This document shows, one piece after another, positions 1-10,086 of a stretch of 64,000 nt of DNA (the first letter of the stretch is position 1; each line of letters starts with the position of its first letter). The notes under the pieces are model-generated. The model had not been told where the DNA came from and searched no databases. It saw only the letters and a program-made list of their open reading frames with translations. The position numbers were made by a program, and so were the translations under genes. Source of the DNA: JADFXI01 sp963784135 (GTDB taxonomy: Bacteria > Nitrospirota > Thermodesulfovibrionia > Thermodesulfovibrionales > Dissulfurispiraceae); the NCBI GenBank assembly GCA_963784135.1, contig CAWAQG010000008.1:1-64000 (forward strand). The letters run 5' to 3'.

Positions 1-1474
1 TACCAGTGACGTCCCAGCAAACACCTGTCATCTGAACAGCCTGGCCCGTGCTGTCACGATGAATTTTTCCCCTCGCCATAATGTGGTGAATGCTGCCATC
101 CGGCCAGACCGCTCGGTATTCTGTCTCGTACTGGCCGGTTGTTTCGACAGCTCTGTCAAGGGCCGCTTGTACGGTACTGCGGTCTTCCGGATGGATTATT
201 TGGAAAAACTCATCGGCTGCTCCAGTGAAGGCCTCCGGGTTGGTCCCCAACAGGCGATGAACACCATCACTCCAGGTGCGCTTATTCTTGACAATATCCC
301 ATTCAAAAACAGCCATTTTCGATGAGATTAAAGCAAGGTCGAGTTGTTCCCGACTTTGGCGCAGCGCCTCCTCCATCTGTTTGCGGTAATTAAGGTGCAC
401 ATTGAAACTGGCGAGCAACTGACCGACTTCATCATACTGAGTAACGGGTATATCCTGCAGCGGCACCCGTTCCTCGGTCATATCATTTATTAGTTTGCTT
501 GCGGCATAGAGCGGACGCAGTGCTTGCCTGATAATAAGCCACGCAAAGAAAGAACTTAGCAGTGACATTCCAAATGCTAAGGAATATGCCCAGTTTTTCA
601 TTGATCGAACCGGCGCAAATGCAATATCTGTCGGGAGTTCCACACGGACAAACCAGCCCGGAGTAGGTATCTGCTTGGCAGATATGAGTATTCTGATACC
701 CCTTGAATTAACGGTGATTCCTGAGCCTTCAAACCCAGACATAAATCGATCAAACAAGGGATTAATGCCGGTTTTTGGCGTTGGGGTCATTATCCGGGTC
801 GGATCACTCCCGGTGATATGAATGCGATATTTGGGAGATACCACAACGACCCTGTCAGGGAAGGCCTTGTATTCGGACTTCTCTATCGACCCGAGCAGCG
901 CCGGATCGGACACTGACGCATAGCCCGCCAGCACGGCGACGACCGTGCCTGAGGGGTCCAGGACGGGAACGGCAAATGGGATGACGCGCTTGTCGGAGAA
1001 CCGGCCTGTCCGTGGCTTCCCAACTGCCGGCTTTCCTGTGGCGACCACCGTCCTGACAAAATCGAGGTCCGCGTGCATCCCGCCTGCCCGCCCCGGCAAT
1101 GCAGGGTAGTCAGCGATCCCTACACCCTTCGTGGAAACCACTTCGACCCCTGTTTGAAACAAGGCTGCATACAAAAATCTGTCATGTAAGAACTCCCTTA
1201 GTTTGCCGGGGTTGGATATAAGTTCCGGGGTGATTCTTTCTGCAATTGCCGCCAGTGAATTAATACGCAGCTTGACATGGCCTTCAATGTTTTCGGCGAT
1301 GTACGATGCTATTGAGAACTGCTGGGCTTCCAGTTGGGAGGTCATTTCTTGTTCCAGCCGATTTGAAATAAAAAAAGTCAGCATCCAGATGCTGCACAAA
1401 AACAACAGCAGCACCAGGCCGCTGATTTTGCAGTTCAGGGGTAACGAGCTTAAGGAAAAGGTTTTTTTCAGCAT
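1..1474 (-). CDS. Membrane sensor protein (Cache, HAMP, PAS), C-terminus cut off by window edge
   Basis: An open frame starts at an ATG and runs off the left edge without a stop. A first membrane segment follows a short basic N-terminus (about residues 15-33). An extracytoplasmic region of roughly 240 residues is Cache-like and includes the stretch VIPFAVPVLDPSGTVVAVLAG. A second membrane segment lies near residue 275, followed by a HAMP-like linker (AASKLINDMTEE). A PAS fold of the PAS_3 type ends with VWPDGSIHHIMARG and GVCWDVTG. The output domain lies outside the window, so it could be a histidine kinase, diguanylate cyclase or phosphodiesterase. No good ribosome-binding site is seen before the ATG, so the start is uncertain by some codons. 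It probably senses a small periplasmic ligand. Confidence 0.75.
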   Translation of the reverse strand, partial: MLKKTFSLSSLPLNCKISGLVLLLFLCSIWMLTFFISNRLEQEMTSQLEAQQFSIASYIAENIEGHVKLRINSLAAIAERITPELISNPGKLREFLHDRFLYAALFQTGVEVVSTKGVGIADYPALPGRAGGMHADLDFVRTVVATGKPAVGKPRTGRFSDKRVIPFAVPVLDPSGTVVAVLAGYASVSDPALLGSIEKSEYKAFPDRVVVVSPKYRIHITGSDPTRIMTPTPKTGINPLFDRFMSGFEGSGITVNSRGIRILISAKQIPTPGWFVRVELPTDIAFAPVRSMKNWAYSLAFGMSLLSSFFAWLIIRQALRPLYAASKLINDMTEERVPLQDIPVTQYDEVGQLLASFNVHLNYRKQMEEALRQSREQLDLALISSKMAVFEWDIVKNKRTWSDGVHRLLGTNPEAFTGAADEFFQIIHPEDRSTVQAALDRAVETTGQYETEYRAVWPDGSIHHIMARGKIHRDSTGQAVQMTGVCWDVTG

Positions 1475-1593
1475 AATTGCAGAATACCACAGAAAAAGGG
1501 AGTCCATCAATGAGCGCCGCGCCGAACAGGAGATAGGGACCTTGGCTGACCATTGATCGCCAGGGTCAGCTAAATTGATTTTTATTATGCGGG

Positions 1594-2949
1594 TTACCCG
1601 AATATCTTACCAGGGTTCATAAGCCCCCGCGGGTCAAATACAGCTTTTATCCCTTTCATGAGTTCTGTTTCACGTTTCTTGACTTCCATGCCGAAATAGG
1701 GCGCCTTTGTCAGGCCTATGCCGTGCTCTCCGGATAAGGACCCACCGAGCTTAAGGGTGCTTTCGAATATTTTCGACACAAGCTTAAGGCCCCGGCTATA
1801 TTCTTCCTCATCATTTCTGTCGACCATAATATTGACGTGCAGATTTCCATCTCCCGCATGGCCGAAGCTTATTATTTTTATCCCGCTGCGTTCTGATATA
1901 CTGCTCAACTCCATAAGCATAAGAGGGACTTTATCTCTCGGCACAACTATGTCCTCGCTGATTTTCGTCGGCTTGATATGATAAAGTGCGGGAGAGATCG
2001 CTCTCCTCGCCTCCCACAGCCTCTCGGTTGCCATAGCGTCCTCTGCAACAATGACTTCCCCCCCGAGCCCTCTGCAAATATCTACAACGCGTTCGCCCTC
2101 TTTCCTGATGGTCGCCGGATAGCCGTCAAGTTCAACAAGAAGCAATGCCTCGACATCGGTAGGGAGACCGATAGGCTTATAACTTTCAATCGCCTCAATG
2201 GCCGATTTGTCGAGCAGTTCCATAGTCCGGGGAATGATCTTCGAGGTGACGATTTTTGAAACAGCAATGCCTGAAGACTCCAGGCTGTTGAAAAGAACGA
2301 GAAGTGTCATTAAATCCTCAGGAAGCGGGAGCATCCTGAGTCGGATTTTTGTGGACATCGCGAGCGTGCCTTCGGACCCTATAAGCAGGTTCCTGAGATC
2401 GTAGCCGACCACCCGTTTATGCGTTTTACCTCCCGTAGCAATTAAAGTGCCGTCAGGCATTACCGCCTCGATACCCATGACATAATCGCGGGTTACGCCG
2501 TATTTAATCGCCCTCGGGCCGCCCGCATTGGTTGCCACATTGCCGCCGATGGTACAGTTGTTGAGGCTGGCAGGATCGGGCGGATAAAAGAAACCCAGAT
2601 ACTCAAGCTCCTTCTGCAGTTTTCCATTTATAATGCCGGGCTCGACGGTTACTGTCATATTCTTCGTATCGACATCGAGTAATTTCCGCATTTTCTCAAA
2701 GCTGATGACAATACTGTTGGTTGCCGGCACGGATGCGCCGGCCATGCCGGTGCCGGCGCCGCGGGCTATGATGGAATGGTTGTTTGCATCGGCAAATTTT
2801 ACTATCTTAATGAGCTGGTCAGTATTGACAGGCCAGGCAACAGCATGCGGCAGGATAGCTTCTGAATTTGACGAATCAAAACTGTAACATATGCGATCTT
2901 CTTTTTCTGTGGAGATTTCTATACCGGGAATAAGCGAGGCGTCTCTCAT
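1594..2949 (-). CDS. glcD: FAD-linked oxidase, GlcD / D-lactate dehydrogenase family
   Basis: This 451-residue protein has the two-domain architecture of GlcD and bacterial D-2-hydroxyacid dehydrogenases. The N-terminal FAD_binding_4 domain carries IARGAGTGMAGAS, PPDPAS and the CTIGGNVATNAGG flavin loop, then VVGYDLRNLLIGSEGTL. The C-terminal FAD-oxidase domain carries the metal/substrate-site motif GHAGDGNLHVNI and ends with SGEHGIGLTKAP. The family oxidises glycolate, D-lactate or related 2-hydroxyacids and passes electrons to an Fe-S partner or quinone. No GlcE or GlcF homologue is adjacent, so substrate and electron acceptor cannot be assigned. Length is normal for the family and no signal peptide is seen. 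Confidence 0.9.
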   Translation of the reverse strand: MRDASLIPGIEISTEKEDRICYSFDSSNSEAILPHAVAWPVNTDQLIKIVKFADANNHSIIARGAGTGMAGASVPATNSIVISFEKMRKLLDVDTKNMTVTVEPGIINGKLQKELEYLGFFYPPDPASLNNCTIGGNVATNAGGPRAIKYGVTRDYVMGIEAVMPDGTLIATGGKTHKRVVGYDLRNLLIGSEGTLAMSTKIRLRMLPLPEDLMTLLVLFNSLESSGIAVSKIVTSKIIPRTMELLDKSAIEAIESYKPIGLPTDVEALLLVELDGYPATIRKEGERVVDICRGLGGEVIVAEDAMATERLWEARRAISPALYHIKPTKISEDIVVPRDKVPLMLMELSSISERSGIKIISFGHAGDGNLHVNIMVDRNDEEEYSRGLKLVSKIFESTLKLGGSLSGEHGIGLTKAPYFGMEVKKRETELMKGIKAVFDPRGLMNPGKIFG

Positions 2950-3003
2950 AATATATAAAAATTATACTAATTAGGCAGTTGTTCTGCAAATTCAGCCGGC
3001 CGC

Positions 3004-3225
3004 TTAACTGTGCTGACTCCTTGCCTTGACTTTTGCAGGGGCTTTGAACCGCATCGCCTTCAGGCGTTTTCTCCTTGCTTCTCTTTGCTTCTGTTTCAAT
3101 TTTTTAGATGGCTTCAGGTAAAAACTTCTTTTCTTTATTTCCTTGAAAAGGCCGTCTCTCTGCAGCCTGCGCTTCAGGTCTTTAAGTGCCTTTTCTACAT
3201 CGTTTCCACTAACATTTACCTGCAA
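3004..3225 (-). CDS. rpsU: 30S ribosomal protein S21 (TTG start)
   Basis: The 73-residue product reads as S21: a beta-strand start (LQVNVSGND), ALKDLKRRLQRDGLF, KEIKKRSFYLKPSKK, and a strongly basic tail. Longer readings into upstream DNA would begin inside the Gly-rich tail of the preceding gene and are not S21-like. The start chosen is a TTG preceded at proper distance by GGAGG. That ribosome-binding site lies inside the last codons of the RRM gene, whose TAA ends one base before the TTG. The two genes are therefore translationally linked. The basic tail AKVKARSQHS extends a little beyond the core S21 domain. Confidence 0.88.
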   Translation of the reverse strand: MQVNVSGNDVEKALKDLKRRLQRDGLFKEIKKRSFYLKPSKKLKQKQREARRKRLKAMRFKAPAKVKARSQHS

Positions 3226-3226
3226 G

Positions 3227-3577
3227 TTACCTCCTTCCTCTTCCCGGCCCCCTGCTTCCTGCGCCTCCACCAAAGCCGCCTCCGCCTCCGCCTCTTCTGG
3301 CTCCGAAACCACCTTTGTTCCCTTTGGGCGTCTGCGGTTTTGCCTCGGCTACAGAGAGCGTTTTTTCCATGAATACAGTGCCGTTGATTGACTCGATCGC
3401 TTTTTTTGCATCCTCTTCCGTTGCCATCTCGACAAAGCCAAAACCCTTGGACCGTCCTGTATGGAAATCGGTTATGATAGTGGCTGTTTCAACCTCTCCT
3501 GTTTTCTCGAAGAGTTCTTTAAGTTCATCCTGTGTTGTCTTAAAAGAAATATTTCCAACGTAAAGTTTTTTGCCCAT
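3227..3577 (-). CDS. Glycine-rich RNA-binding protein, single RRM
   Basis: A single RRM covers about residues 1-80, with RNP2 as LYVGNI and RNP1 as KGFGFVEM. A low-complexity Gly/Arg-rich tail follows (GARRGGGGGGFGGGAGSRG). This is the typical shape of small bacterial RRM proteins of cyanobacteria, deltaproteobacteria and Nitrospirota, often linked to cold adaptation and RNA chaperoning. The start ATG has an AAGGAGATATGAA leader. It forms a two-gene unit with rpsU, so its role is probably connected with translation. Upstream sit a near-consensus promoter and a terminator-like hairpin, which suggests regulation by attenuation. Confidence 0.9.
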   Translation of the reverse strand: MGKKLYVGNISFKTTQDELKELFEKTGEVETATIITDFHTGRSKGFGFVEMATEEDAKKAIESINGTVFMEKTLSVAEAKPQTPKGNKGGFGARRGGGGGGFGGGAGSRGPGRGRR

Positions 3578-3598
3578 TTCATATCTCCTTTCAACTAA

Positions 3599-3637
3599 AA
3601 TAAAAAACCCGGACCCTTTCTTTTAAAGTCTCCGGGG
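3599..3637 (-). terminator. Leader intrinsic terminator / attenuator before the RRM gene
   Basis: On the minus strand a hairpin CCCGGA..CTTT / AAAG..TCCGGG is followed at once by TTTTTTATTTT. It lies between the promoter and the RRM start codon, starting about 20 bases after the predicted transcription start. It therefore sits in the leader and could act as an attenuator. It is about 300 bases from the smc stop, so serving only as an smc terminator is less likely. Confidence 0.65.
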
Positions 3638-3665
3638 TTACTTAACTTTAAAAGCCAACTGATTA

Positions 3666-3694
3666 AGTATAGCTTATAGCAGGCTTATTGTAAA
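3666..3694 (-). promoter_or_regulatory. Sigma-70 promoter for the RRM-rpsU unit
   Basis: Read on the minus strand this is TTTACA, a 17-base spacer, then TATACT. Both boxes are one mismatch from consensus with ideal spacing. Predicted transcription start is near 3659, giving a leader of about 80 nucleotides. Confidence 0.7.
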
Positions 3695-3761
3695 CATTTA
3701 TTTCGGCAAGGAAAACAGGAGAAAGCTTCTCCTGCTGTTTATTTTATAAAATCAAATTATT

Positions 3762-3934
3762 GGAGCGGCAGGGGCAGGCTGTTTATTGGAGCGATGCACG
3801 GGGCTGCTCCAACAGGGGCGAGTAACGCCGAGCCCCAACTGAGAATGGGTATGGACATGGCTACTATGACGAATTGTCTCTTGGCAATGAAAGCAGTTTC
3901 AGCGCTCCGAAAAACAGCCTGCCCCTGCCGCTCC
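3762..3934. repeat. 173-bp inverted-repeat element (perfect 23-bp arms)
   Basis: Arms at 3762-3784 and 3912-3934 are perfect reverse complements beginning GGAGCGGCAGGGGC. Pairing continues imperfectly inward (ATTGGAGCG against CGCTCCGAA). The interior of about 127 bases has no recognisable gene. No clear target duplication flanks it. It lies just downstream of the smc stop codon and could form a long stem in the smc transcript. Confidence 0.7.
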
Positions 3935-3944
3935 TTTCCTTAAT

Positions 3945-6900
3945 TTACTGCTTGTTTTCGATTTCAGCGAATTGGAGGGAAAGAGCCTTTGACACGCCGG
4001 GTTCTTCCATGGTGATGCCATAAATGTAGTCTGCAACTTCCATGGTGGACCTGTTATGGGTAATGATAATAAATTGCGTGTCTTTTGAAAGTCCCTTGAT
4101 CGTCTGTGCAAACCGCACGGTATTTGACTCATCAAGGGGAGCATCCACTTCATCAAGAATGCAAAGTGGACTGGGTTTTATCAGGAAACCCGCAAAGAGG
4201 AGCGACAGAGAGGTGAGGGCTTTCTCTCCGCCGGAAAGCAGGTTCAGGTTCTGGAGCTTTTTACCTGGCGGCTGAGCTATAATCTCGATACCGGACTCCA
4301 ATATGTTTTCCTCGTCGGTGAGGACCATATCCGCCCTGCCCCCTCCGAAAAGTGTCTGGAAAACCTCGGAGAATTTTGCCCTGAGTGCATCATATGCCTC
4401 CCGCAGCTTTCTTCTTGTCGAGGCATTGATCCTGCTTATGGCCTCTTCCAGTTCCGCAATCGAAAGGGTCAAATCCTGCTGCTGCTTTGTCAGGAAGTCA
4501 TAACGGTTTTTGAGTTCTTCGTATTCTTCAATAGTGCCGAGGTTTACAGGCCCCAGATCGCGTATTTTCTCACTGAGCTGATTGACCTGCTCTTCATCTT
4601 CCGCAAGGTCAAATCCCTCTGTAACAATTTCCTCGTCCTTTATTGCAACACCGTATTTATGAGCAATTGAGCTTTCGATATTCTCTGCCCTGAGCCTGTT
4701 TTCAATAGCCTTTGCATTTGCATCGGCCAGCTGCGAGGATATGGCGTCGATTTCGAAGCGTATATTTCTTAAGGGAGTTGCTCTCTGCGACAAGTGTCTG
4801 GCTTTCGGTATCTATCGCTTCTTTTTGCGATGCCCTGTCCCTGCGCATAGCATCGGCCCCGATAACCAGAGTCTTTATAGCTTCTTCATGTCCCTGCAGT
4901 TCAGAAGATGCAGTCGAAAGTCTCTGCGCCGCCTCATCCGCCTCCCTAAACGCTGCTTGCCTGCTCAGCTCAAGCTCTTTCAAGGCACCGGAAACACTTG
5001 CTTTCTCCCGCTGCAGGGACTCCATCTTCTCCCTATGTGAAGTAATAGCAAGCTGCAGATCGGTCACCTCGGACCTCGCCGCCTCATATGCCGTCCTTAC
5101 TGATCCAATGGAGTCTTGCAGCGCGGCTATAGTTTCGTTAACAGCATCCCTCTCTTTTTCAGAAAGGCCGATTTCTTCCGATTTTGAGGCAATCAGTGTC
5201 TCTAATGATTCTTTTTCTCCGGTTATCGTGGCGATTTCAGAATTCAGAAATGAAAATTTCCTTTGCTTTCTTTCAGCTTCCTCATAGAGGCTTTTCAGGG
5301 AATGTTCTGCCACCGACAGTTCCTTTTCGACAGCGATGAGAGTGCTTCCCGCATTTGTCAGCAGTCCATTTTTCTCAGACAGTGTGCCTGTTGCAACTGA
5401 CAAGTCGTTTTCAAGTGTATTGATAAGCGCTTGCTGCTTCAGGACCGCTGCATTGAGTTCTTTTATCTCTCTCTTCCTCTTCAGGATGTCCTTCCCCTGC
5501 CCGGCAAGGATTACTCCGTCCCTGTCAATGACTTCACCATCAAGTGTAACCAGAGCATAATGCCGGGACGCATTTTGATTTCTGTACGTAATAGCGCTCT
5601 GAAGGTCCCTTGCTATAAGCGTATTTTCAAGTATCCTGCCTGCAGGTACCCGCAGCTCGCTGTTCTCAAACCTTATAAAATCAGAAGCCTTCCCGATGAT
5701 GCCGTCAAATGGTACCTTCATCACCGGGCGCTGAAGGCCCAAAGCTGAACCCCGTGTAGAGGAGGGCTGTTCTGGCCAGGTTCCTTTCTTTAATTACCGC
5801 TGTTGCGGCCAGTATATCGTCAACGTTTTTCAGTAGGATCGAGTTTATCCTTTCAGAGAGCGCTGCCTCTATAGCTTTTTCGTATTCTTTTTCGGTACTT
5901 ATAATATCGGAGAGCACCGGGCAATCGGCTGAGAGCCCCGATTGTCCTTCTCCGGCAAGGGCAGTCCGCCTGGCAGCAGGCACAGCTTCTGTCAGCACAT
6001 CCATGAGCGACTTGTCAAAAGCGAGTTCTTTTAACGAGCCGACGCGCGCCATATTTGAAGCCAGGGCCTCGCGTTCCGATGCGAGCATGCTTTTTTTAGT
6101 TTCAATATCCCTGTTCAGGTCCTCAGCTTCAACCCTTAGGGCATCTCTTTCCGACTGCACAGCCGAAAGCCTGTGTTTAAGAGCAGTGATATGCTCCTCC
6201 CCATCACTGATCAATTCTTCAGATGCTGCAATACCGCTTCTGACCGCTTCAAAGTCCTTTGCCGATGCCGATTCGCGGTACTGCAATGTTTCAAAAGACG
6301 ACTGGAGCTTGTGCAGCTCGTTCCTCTTTTGGCTGACAATCTCTGAAACCCTGAACAGTTCCTTTCTTTTCTCTTCCACCCCGGACTCTTTGTCCCCGAT
6401 AGCGAGCTCAATCGACAAGAGGGTTTCCCTTTTTTCTCCGAGTTCATCGGTCAGTCCGGACATGCCGGATGAAAAAGCGCTTATATCCGCATCAAAACTG
6501 CCGAGTTTTGCGATAAGGTCTTCATTTTTCCTGTCAAAATCGCTCTGCTGGGCGGAAAGCCGTGCTATATCAGCTCTTCTGTTGTCTATTGCCGTCTTTA
6601 ATATGGCGACATGCTTCTCAGCTTCGGAAATCTCCCTCTCTTTGCTGTAAAGAAAATTTTCGAGGTCGGCAAGCGCCTTTTCTTTACCTGCCAGTTCCAG
6701 CCTCTTTGCTTCGAGCTGGTTTTCGAGTGTGGAGAGCGCGCTCCTCTTTAATGAATCGGTTTCTTTTAATTTTTCAATTTCGACCGAAAGTTCCTGCATA
6801 ATACCGCTCAGACGCACGTATTCTCTTTTTGCAATCCGCAGTTCTATGCTTGAAAGTTCACCATTAAGGCGTTTGTAGCGCTCCGCCTTTTTTACCTGCC

Positions 6901-7552
6901 GGTCAAGACTGTTTATCTGGCGTTTGACCTCGTATACGATATCATTGATACGCTGCAAGTTCTGTTTGGAAGATTCGAGTTTTGAGAGCGCTTCGGTTTT
7001 CCTCACCTTGTATTTCATCACGCCGGCGACCTCTTCTATCAGAAATCTCCTGTCCTGCGGCTTGGTGTTGATTATTTCCGTGACCCTTCCCTGGTCCAGT
7101 ATCGAGTAACTCTTGACGTCAAGTCCGGTGTCGAGGAAAATGTCTTTAACATCCTTGAGCCTGCATTGGCTTTTATTGATCAGGTATTCGCTTTCCCCCG
7201 AACGGTAGAGCCTGCGTGAAACAGAGGACTCATCCAGGGGAGCGTTTGTATCCGACGTGCTTCCGTTATTGTTTTCGGAGACCGGTTTTCCGGAAAAATA
7301 GACTTGCATGGTGACCTCTGCCATGCCTTTCTGTTTTGAGGTGGACGAGCCCTGGAAAATAACTTCTTCCATTTTTTCGCCGCGCAGGCTTTTGACGCTT
7401 TGTTCCCCAAGTACCCACTTGAACGCATCAACGACATTGCTTTTACCGCATCCGTTTGGTCCCACAATACAGGTAACGCCATCGTGGAGCCTGAGCACTG
7501 TTTTATCAGAAAAAGATTTAAAGCCGACAAGTTCTATCTGTTTGACCCTCAT
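3945..7552 (-). CDS. smc: Chromosome partition protein SMC (reading frame interrupted twice)
   Basis: SMC is the ATPase of bacterial condensin. The Walker A motif GPNGCGKSN is near residue 32. Long coiled coils flank a hinge, and the C-terminal head has the signature LSGGEKALTSLSLLF and Walker B LCILDEVDAPLDE. The frame changes twice. In the hinge near 5745-5755, YTG in the first frame must pass to LGLQRPVMKVPFDG. In the second coil near 4765-4775, AESNSL must pass to RNIRFEIDAIS. Each change is one extra base. Removing both gives exactly 1202 codons, the normal SMC size. An essential gene with otherwise perfect conservation suggests sequence error rather than loss. Confidence 0.9.
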
Positions 7553-7758
7553 AACCTTTTATTCTACGGCGATTTTAATAAAAGGGTCAAGTCAAAAAAA
7601 TCGCTAATATTTGAATTAATTTTTTTTATTTGACGATTACTCTATTAGTATATTAGCCTGTATCGTTCGTCTTATGCAGTTTATACAAGTACCAATTTGA
7701 CAATAACAATGTTTAAGTCAAACCACGTTGCATAAAACTCAAAAAAGAGGAGGTTTCT

Positions 7759-8943
7759 ATGCCAAAGAAGTATCAGACCCCACTGTTGGACGAGCTTGAA
7801 AAAGGTCCTTTTCCAAGCTTCGTGACAGAAATCAAGAAGGCTGCTGTAAAGAACGATATGGCTGCCGACGAGCTTGGACAGCTCGAAAAGTCATACAGGG
7901 ACAGGCGCGGCTACTGGAAGCACGGAGGGATCGTCGGCGTACGCGGATACGGAGGCGGCGTTATCGGCAGATACTCATCACTTCCGGAGGAATTCCCGAA
8001 TGTCGCTAATTTTCACACGGTCAGAATCAATTCCACATCAGCATTTTTCTACACCTCGAAGTTTTTGAATGAAATGTGCGATATCTGGGACAAGTACGGA
8101 AGCGGCCTCACCAATATGCACGGTTCAACCGGCGACCTGGTGCTTCTTGGCACCAATACGGAAAACCTTGAGCCGATTTTCGCTGAATTCTCGTCACGCG
8201 GTTGGGATTTGGGCGGTTCCGGCTCAGCATTGAGAACGCCGAGCTGCTGTGTAGGACCGGCACGCTGCGAATGGGCAAATATCGATACGCTTGACATCAA
8301 TTACGCGATCACCCAGGAATGGCAGGATGAGATGCACCGGCCTGCATTCCCATACAAGTTCAAGTTTAAAACTGCCGGCTGCGCCGTAGATTGCATAGCT
8401 TCTATTGCCCGCGCAGACTGTTCCATCATCGGAACATGGAAAGGCTCTATCGCAGTCGACCAGAAAGAAGTTGCCGCGTATGCAAAGGGCGGCATGAACG
8501 TACAGGAAGAGATCGTTAACATGTGCCCCAGCAAGTGCATGAGCTATGACGGCAAGGAGTTAAAGATCAAAGATGCCGACTGTGTACGCTGTATGCACTG
8601 CATTGCCAAGATGACAAAGGCTTTGAAAACAACCGGCGAAAAGGGCGCCACCATCCTCATCGGCAGCAAGGCCCCCTTTGTTATAGGTGCGACGCTCTCG
8701 TGGGTAATCGTTCCGTTTATAAAAATGGAACCTCCTTACACCGAATTCAAAGACCTTATTAGGAAGATGTGGGAATTCTGGGATGAGTTCGGCAAAAACA
8801 GGGAGAGAATAGGAGAGCTCATTATCAGGAAAGGCATGCGGGAGTTCCTTGAGTTTATCGGTTTGGACCCTGTTCCTCAACAGGTGAAAGAGCCCAGGAG
8901 AGACCCGTTCTTCTTCTGGACCGAAGCAGATTTGCAGAAATAA
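7759..8943 (+). CDS. dsrA: Dissimilatory sulfite reductase alpha subunit
   Basis: The 394-residue product is the alpha chain of siroheme sulfite reductase, which reduces sulfite with DsrC in the cytoplasm. The siroheme-[4Fe-4S] ligands are visible as CCVGPARCEW and, about 40 residues later, TAGCAVDC. A C-terminal ferredoxin insert follows (CPSKCMSYDG and DCVRCMHC). The gene is intact, with GAGGAGG a few bases before the ATG, and heads the dsr island. dsrB follows after a 42-base gap with its own ribosome-binding site. It is somewhat shorter than some deltaproteobacterial DsrA, but no key residue is missing. Confidence 0.97.
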   Translation: MPKKYQTPLLDELEKGPFPSFVTEIKKAAVKNDMAADELGQLEKSYRDRRGYWKHGGIVGVRGYGGGVIGRYSSLPEEFPNVANFHTVRINSTSAFFYTSKFLNEMCDIWDKYGSGLTNMHGSTGDLVLLGTNTENLEPIFAEFSSRGWDLGGSGSALRTPSCCVGPARCEWANIDTLDINYAITQEWQDEMHRPAFPYKFKFKTAGCAVDCIASIARADCSIIGTWKGSIAVDQKEVAAYAKGGMNVQEEIVNMCPSKCMSYDGKELKIKDADCVRCMHCIAKMTKALKTTGEKGATILIGSKAPFVIGATLSWVIVPFIKMEPPYTEFKDLIRKMWEFWDEFGKNRERIGELIIRKGMREFLEFIGLDPVPQQVKEPRRDPFFFWTEADLQK

Positions 8944-8985
8944 AATATACTTAATATATACATAACAACAAAGGAGGAAAATATT

Positions 8986-10056
8986 ATGGCATTGCCACAA
9001 AGAAGGACCGATATAGGACCGCCTCACTATAAGGACTTTTTGCCGCCCGTTATCCAGAAAAGCTACGGAAACTGGAAATACCATGAAGTATTGAGCCCGG
9101 GATTGATGGTGCATGTATCAAACACCGGCGATAAGATTTGGTCGGTAAGGGTCGCTTCCCCAAGGCTTTTAAGCACCACTACCATAAGAGATTTTGCTGC
9201 AATGGCGGAAAAATACTGCGGCGGCTATATCAGGTTTACTACGCGGAACAATGTTGAGTTCCTGGTTTCGGATGAAAAGAATATCGAGCCGCTCCAGAAG
9301 GAACTGACAACTAAAAAGTACATGACTGGCGGCATCGGCCCCAGGATAAGCAATGTCGTCCATACACAGGGATGGGTCCACTGCCACTCGGCGGCATCTG
9401 ATGCCTCGGGTATCGTCAAATCCCTTATGGACGAGTTTGCCGATTATTTCACAACCAAATCCTTGCCGAACAAGGTGAGACTGGCTGTCGCCTGCTGCGT
9501 GAACATGTGCGGCGCTGTCCACTGTTCTGACATTGCTGTTGTTGCAATTCACCGGAAAGTTCCGGTAGTCAACGATGAAAAAGTCAAGAACATGTGCGAA
9601 ATACCTTCTACCATAGGGGCATGCCCGACCGGCGCTATCAGTCCTGAGCCGTCAAAAAAGAGCGTGAAGATCAAAGAGGACAAATGCATGTATTGCGGCA
9701 ACTGCTTTACCGTGTGTCCCCCGATAGAAATCCACAACCCCGAATTCGACGGTGTAGCCATCGTGGTCGGCGGAAAGATCGGGAACCTGAGGAGCAACCC
9801 GAAGTTCTCGAAACTGGCTATCCCTTTCATCAAGAACAATCCTCCGAGGTGGCCTGAAGTCACCAAGGCAGTAAGGGGGATTCTCGATGCGTATGTTGCG
9901 GATGCAAAGAAGCATGAAAGAGTCGGCGAGTGGATTGAGAGAATAGGATGGGAGAAGTTCTTCAAAGTCACCGGATTACCGTTCACCTTCCAGCATATTG
10001 ATGACTTTACAATTGCGAGGGAGACATTTAGAACAGCGGCTACTTTTAAATGGTAG
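8986..10056 (+). CDS. dsrB: Dissimilatory sulfite reductase beta subunit
   Basis: DsrB is the catalytic beta chain; its siroheme centre carries out the six-electron reduction of sulfite in the alpha2-beta2 complex. The motif VACCVNMCGAVHCSD supplies cofactor ligands. The ferredoxin-type region has CPTGAIS and DKCMYCGNCFTVCPP. The C-terminal region around FTFQHIDDFTIARE is typical of DsrB. AGGAGG precedes the ATG. The 356-residue length is normal. A hairpin and dsrD follow, as in reductive-type dsr clusters. Confidence 0.97.
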   Translation: MALPQRRTDIGPPHYKDFLPPVIQKSYGNWKYHEVLSPGLMVHVSNTGDKIWSVRVASPRLLSTTTIRDFAAMAEKYCGGYIRFTTRNNVEFLVSDEKNIEPLQKELTTKKYMTGGIGPRISNVVHTQGWVHCHSAASDASGIVKSLMDEFADYFTTKSLPNKVRLAVACCVNMCGAVHCSDIAVVAIHRKVPVVNDEKVKNMCEIPSTIGACPTGAISPEPSKKSVKIKEDKCMYCGNCFTVCPPIEIHNPEFDGVAIVVGGKIGNLRSNPKFSKLAIPFIKNNPPRWPEVTKAVRGILDAYVADAKKHERVGEWIERIGWEKFFKVTGLPFTFQHIDDFTIARETFRTAATFKW

Positions 10057-10086
10057 TTTTATATAATACCAGGTAAAGGATATGCG

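Noticed and set aside
1203..1556. Plus- and minus-strand frames over the start of the sensor gene
   Set aside because: They are in other frames of the long open minus-strand gene with Cache, HAMP and PAS features.
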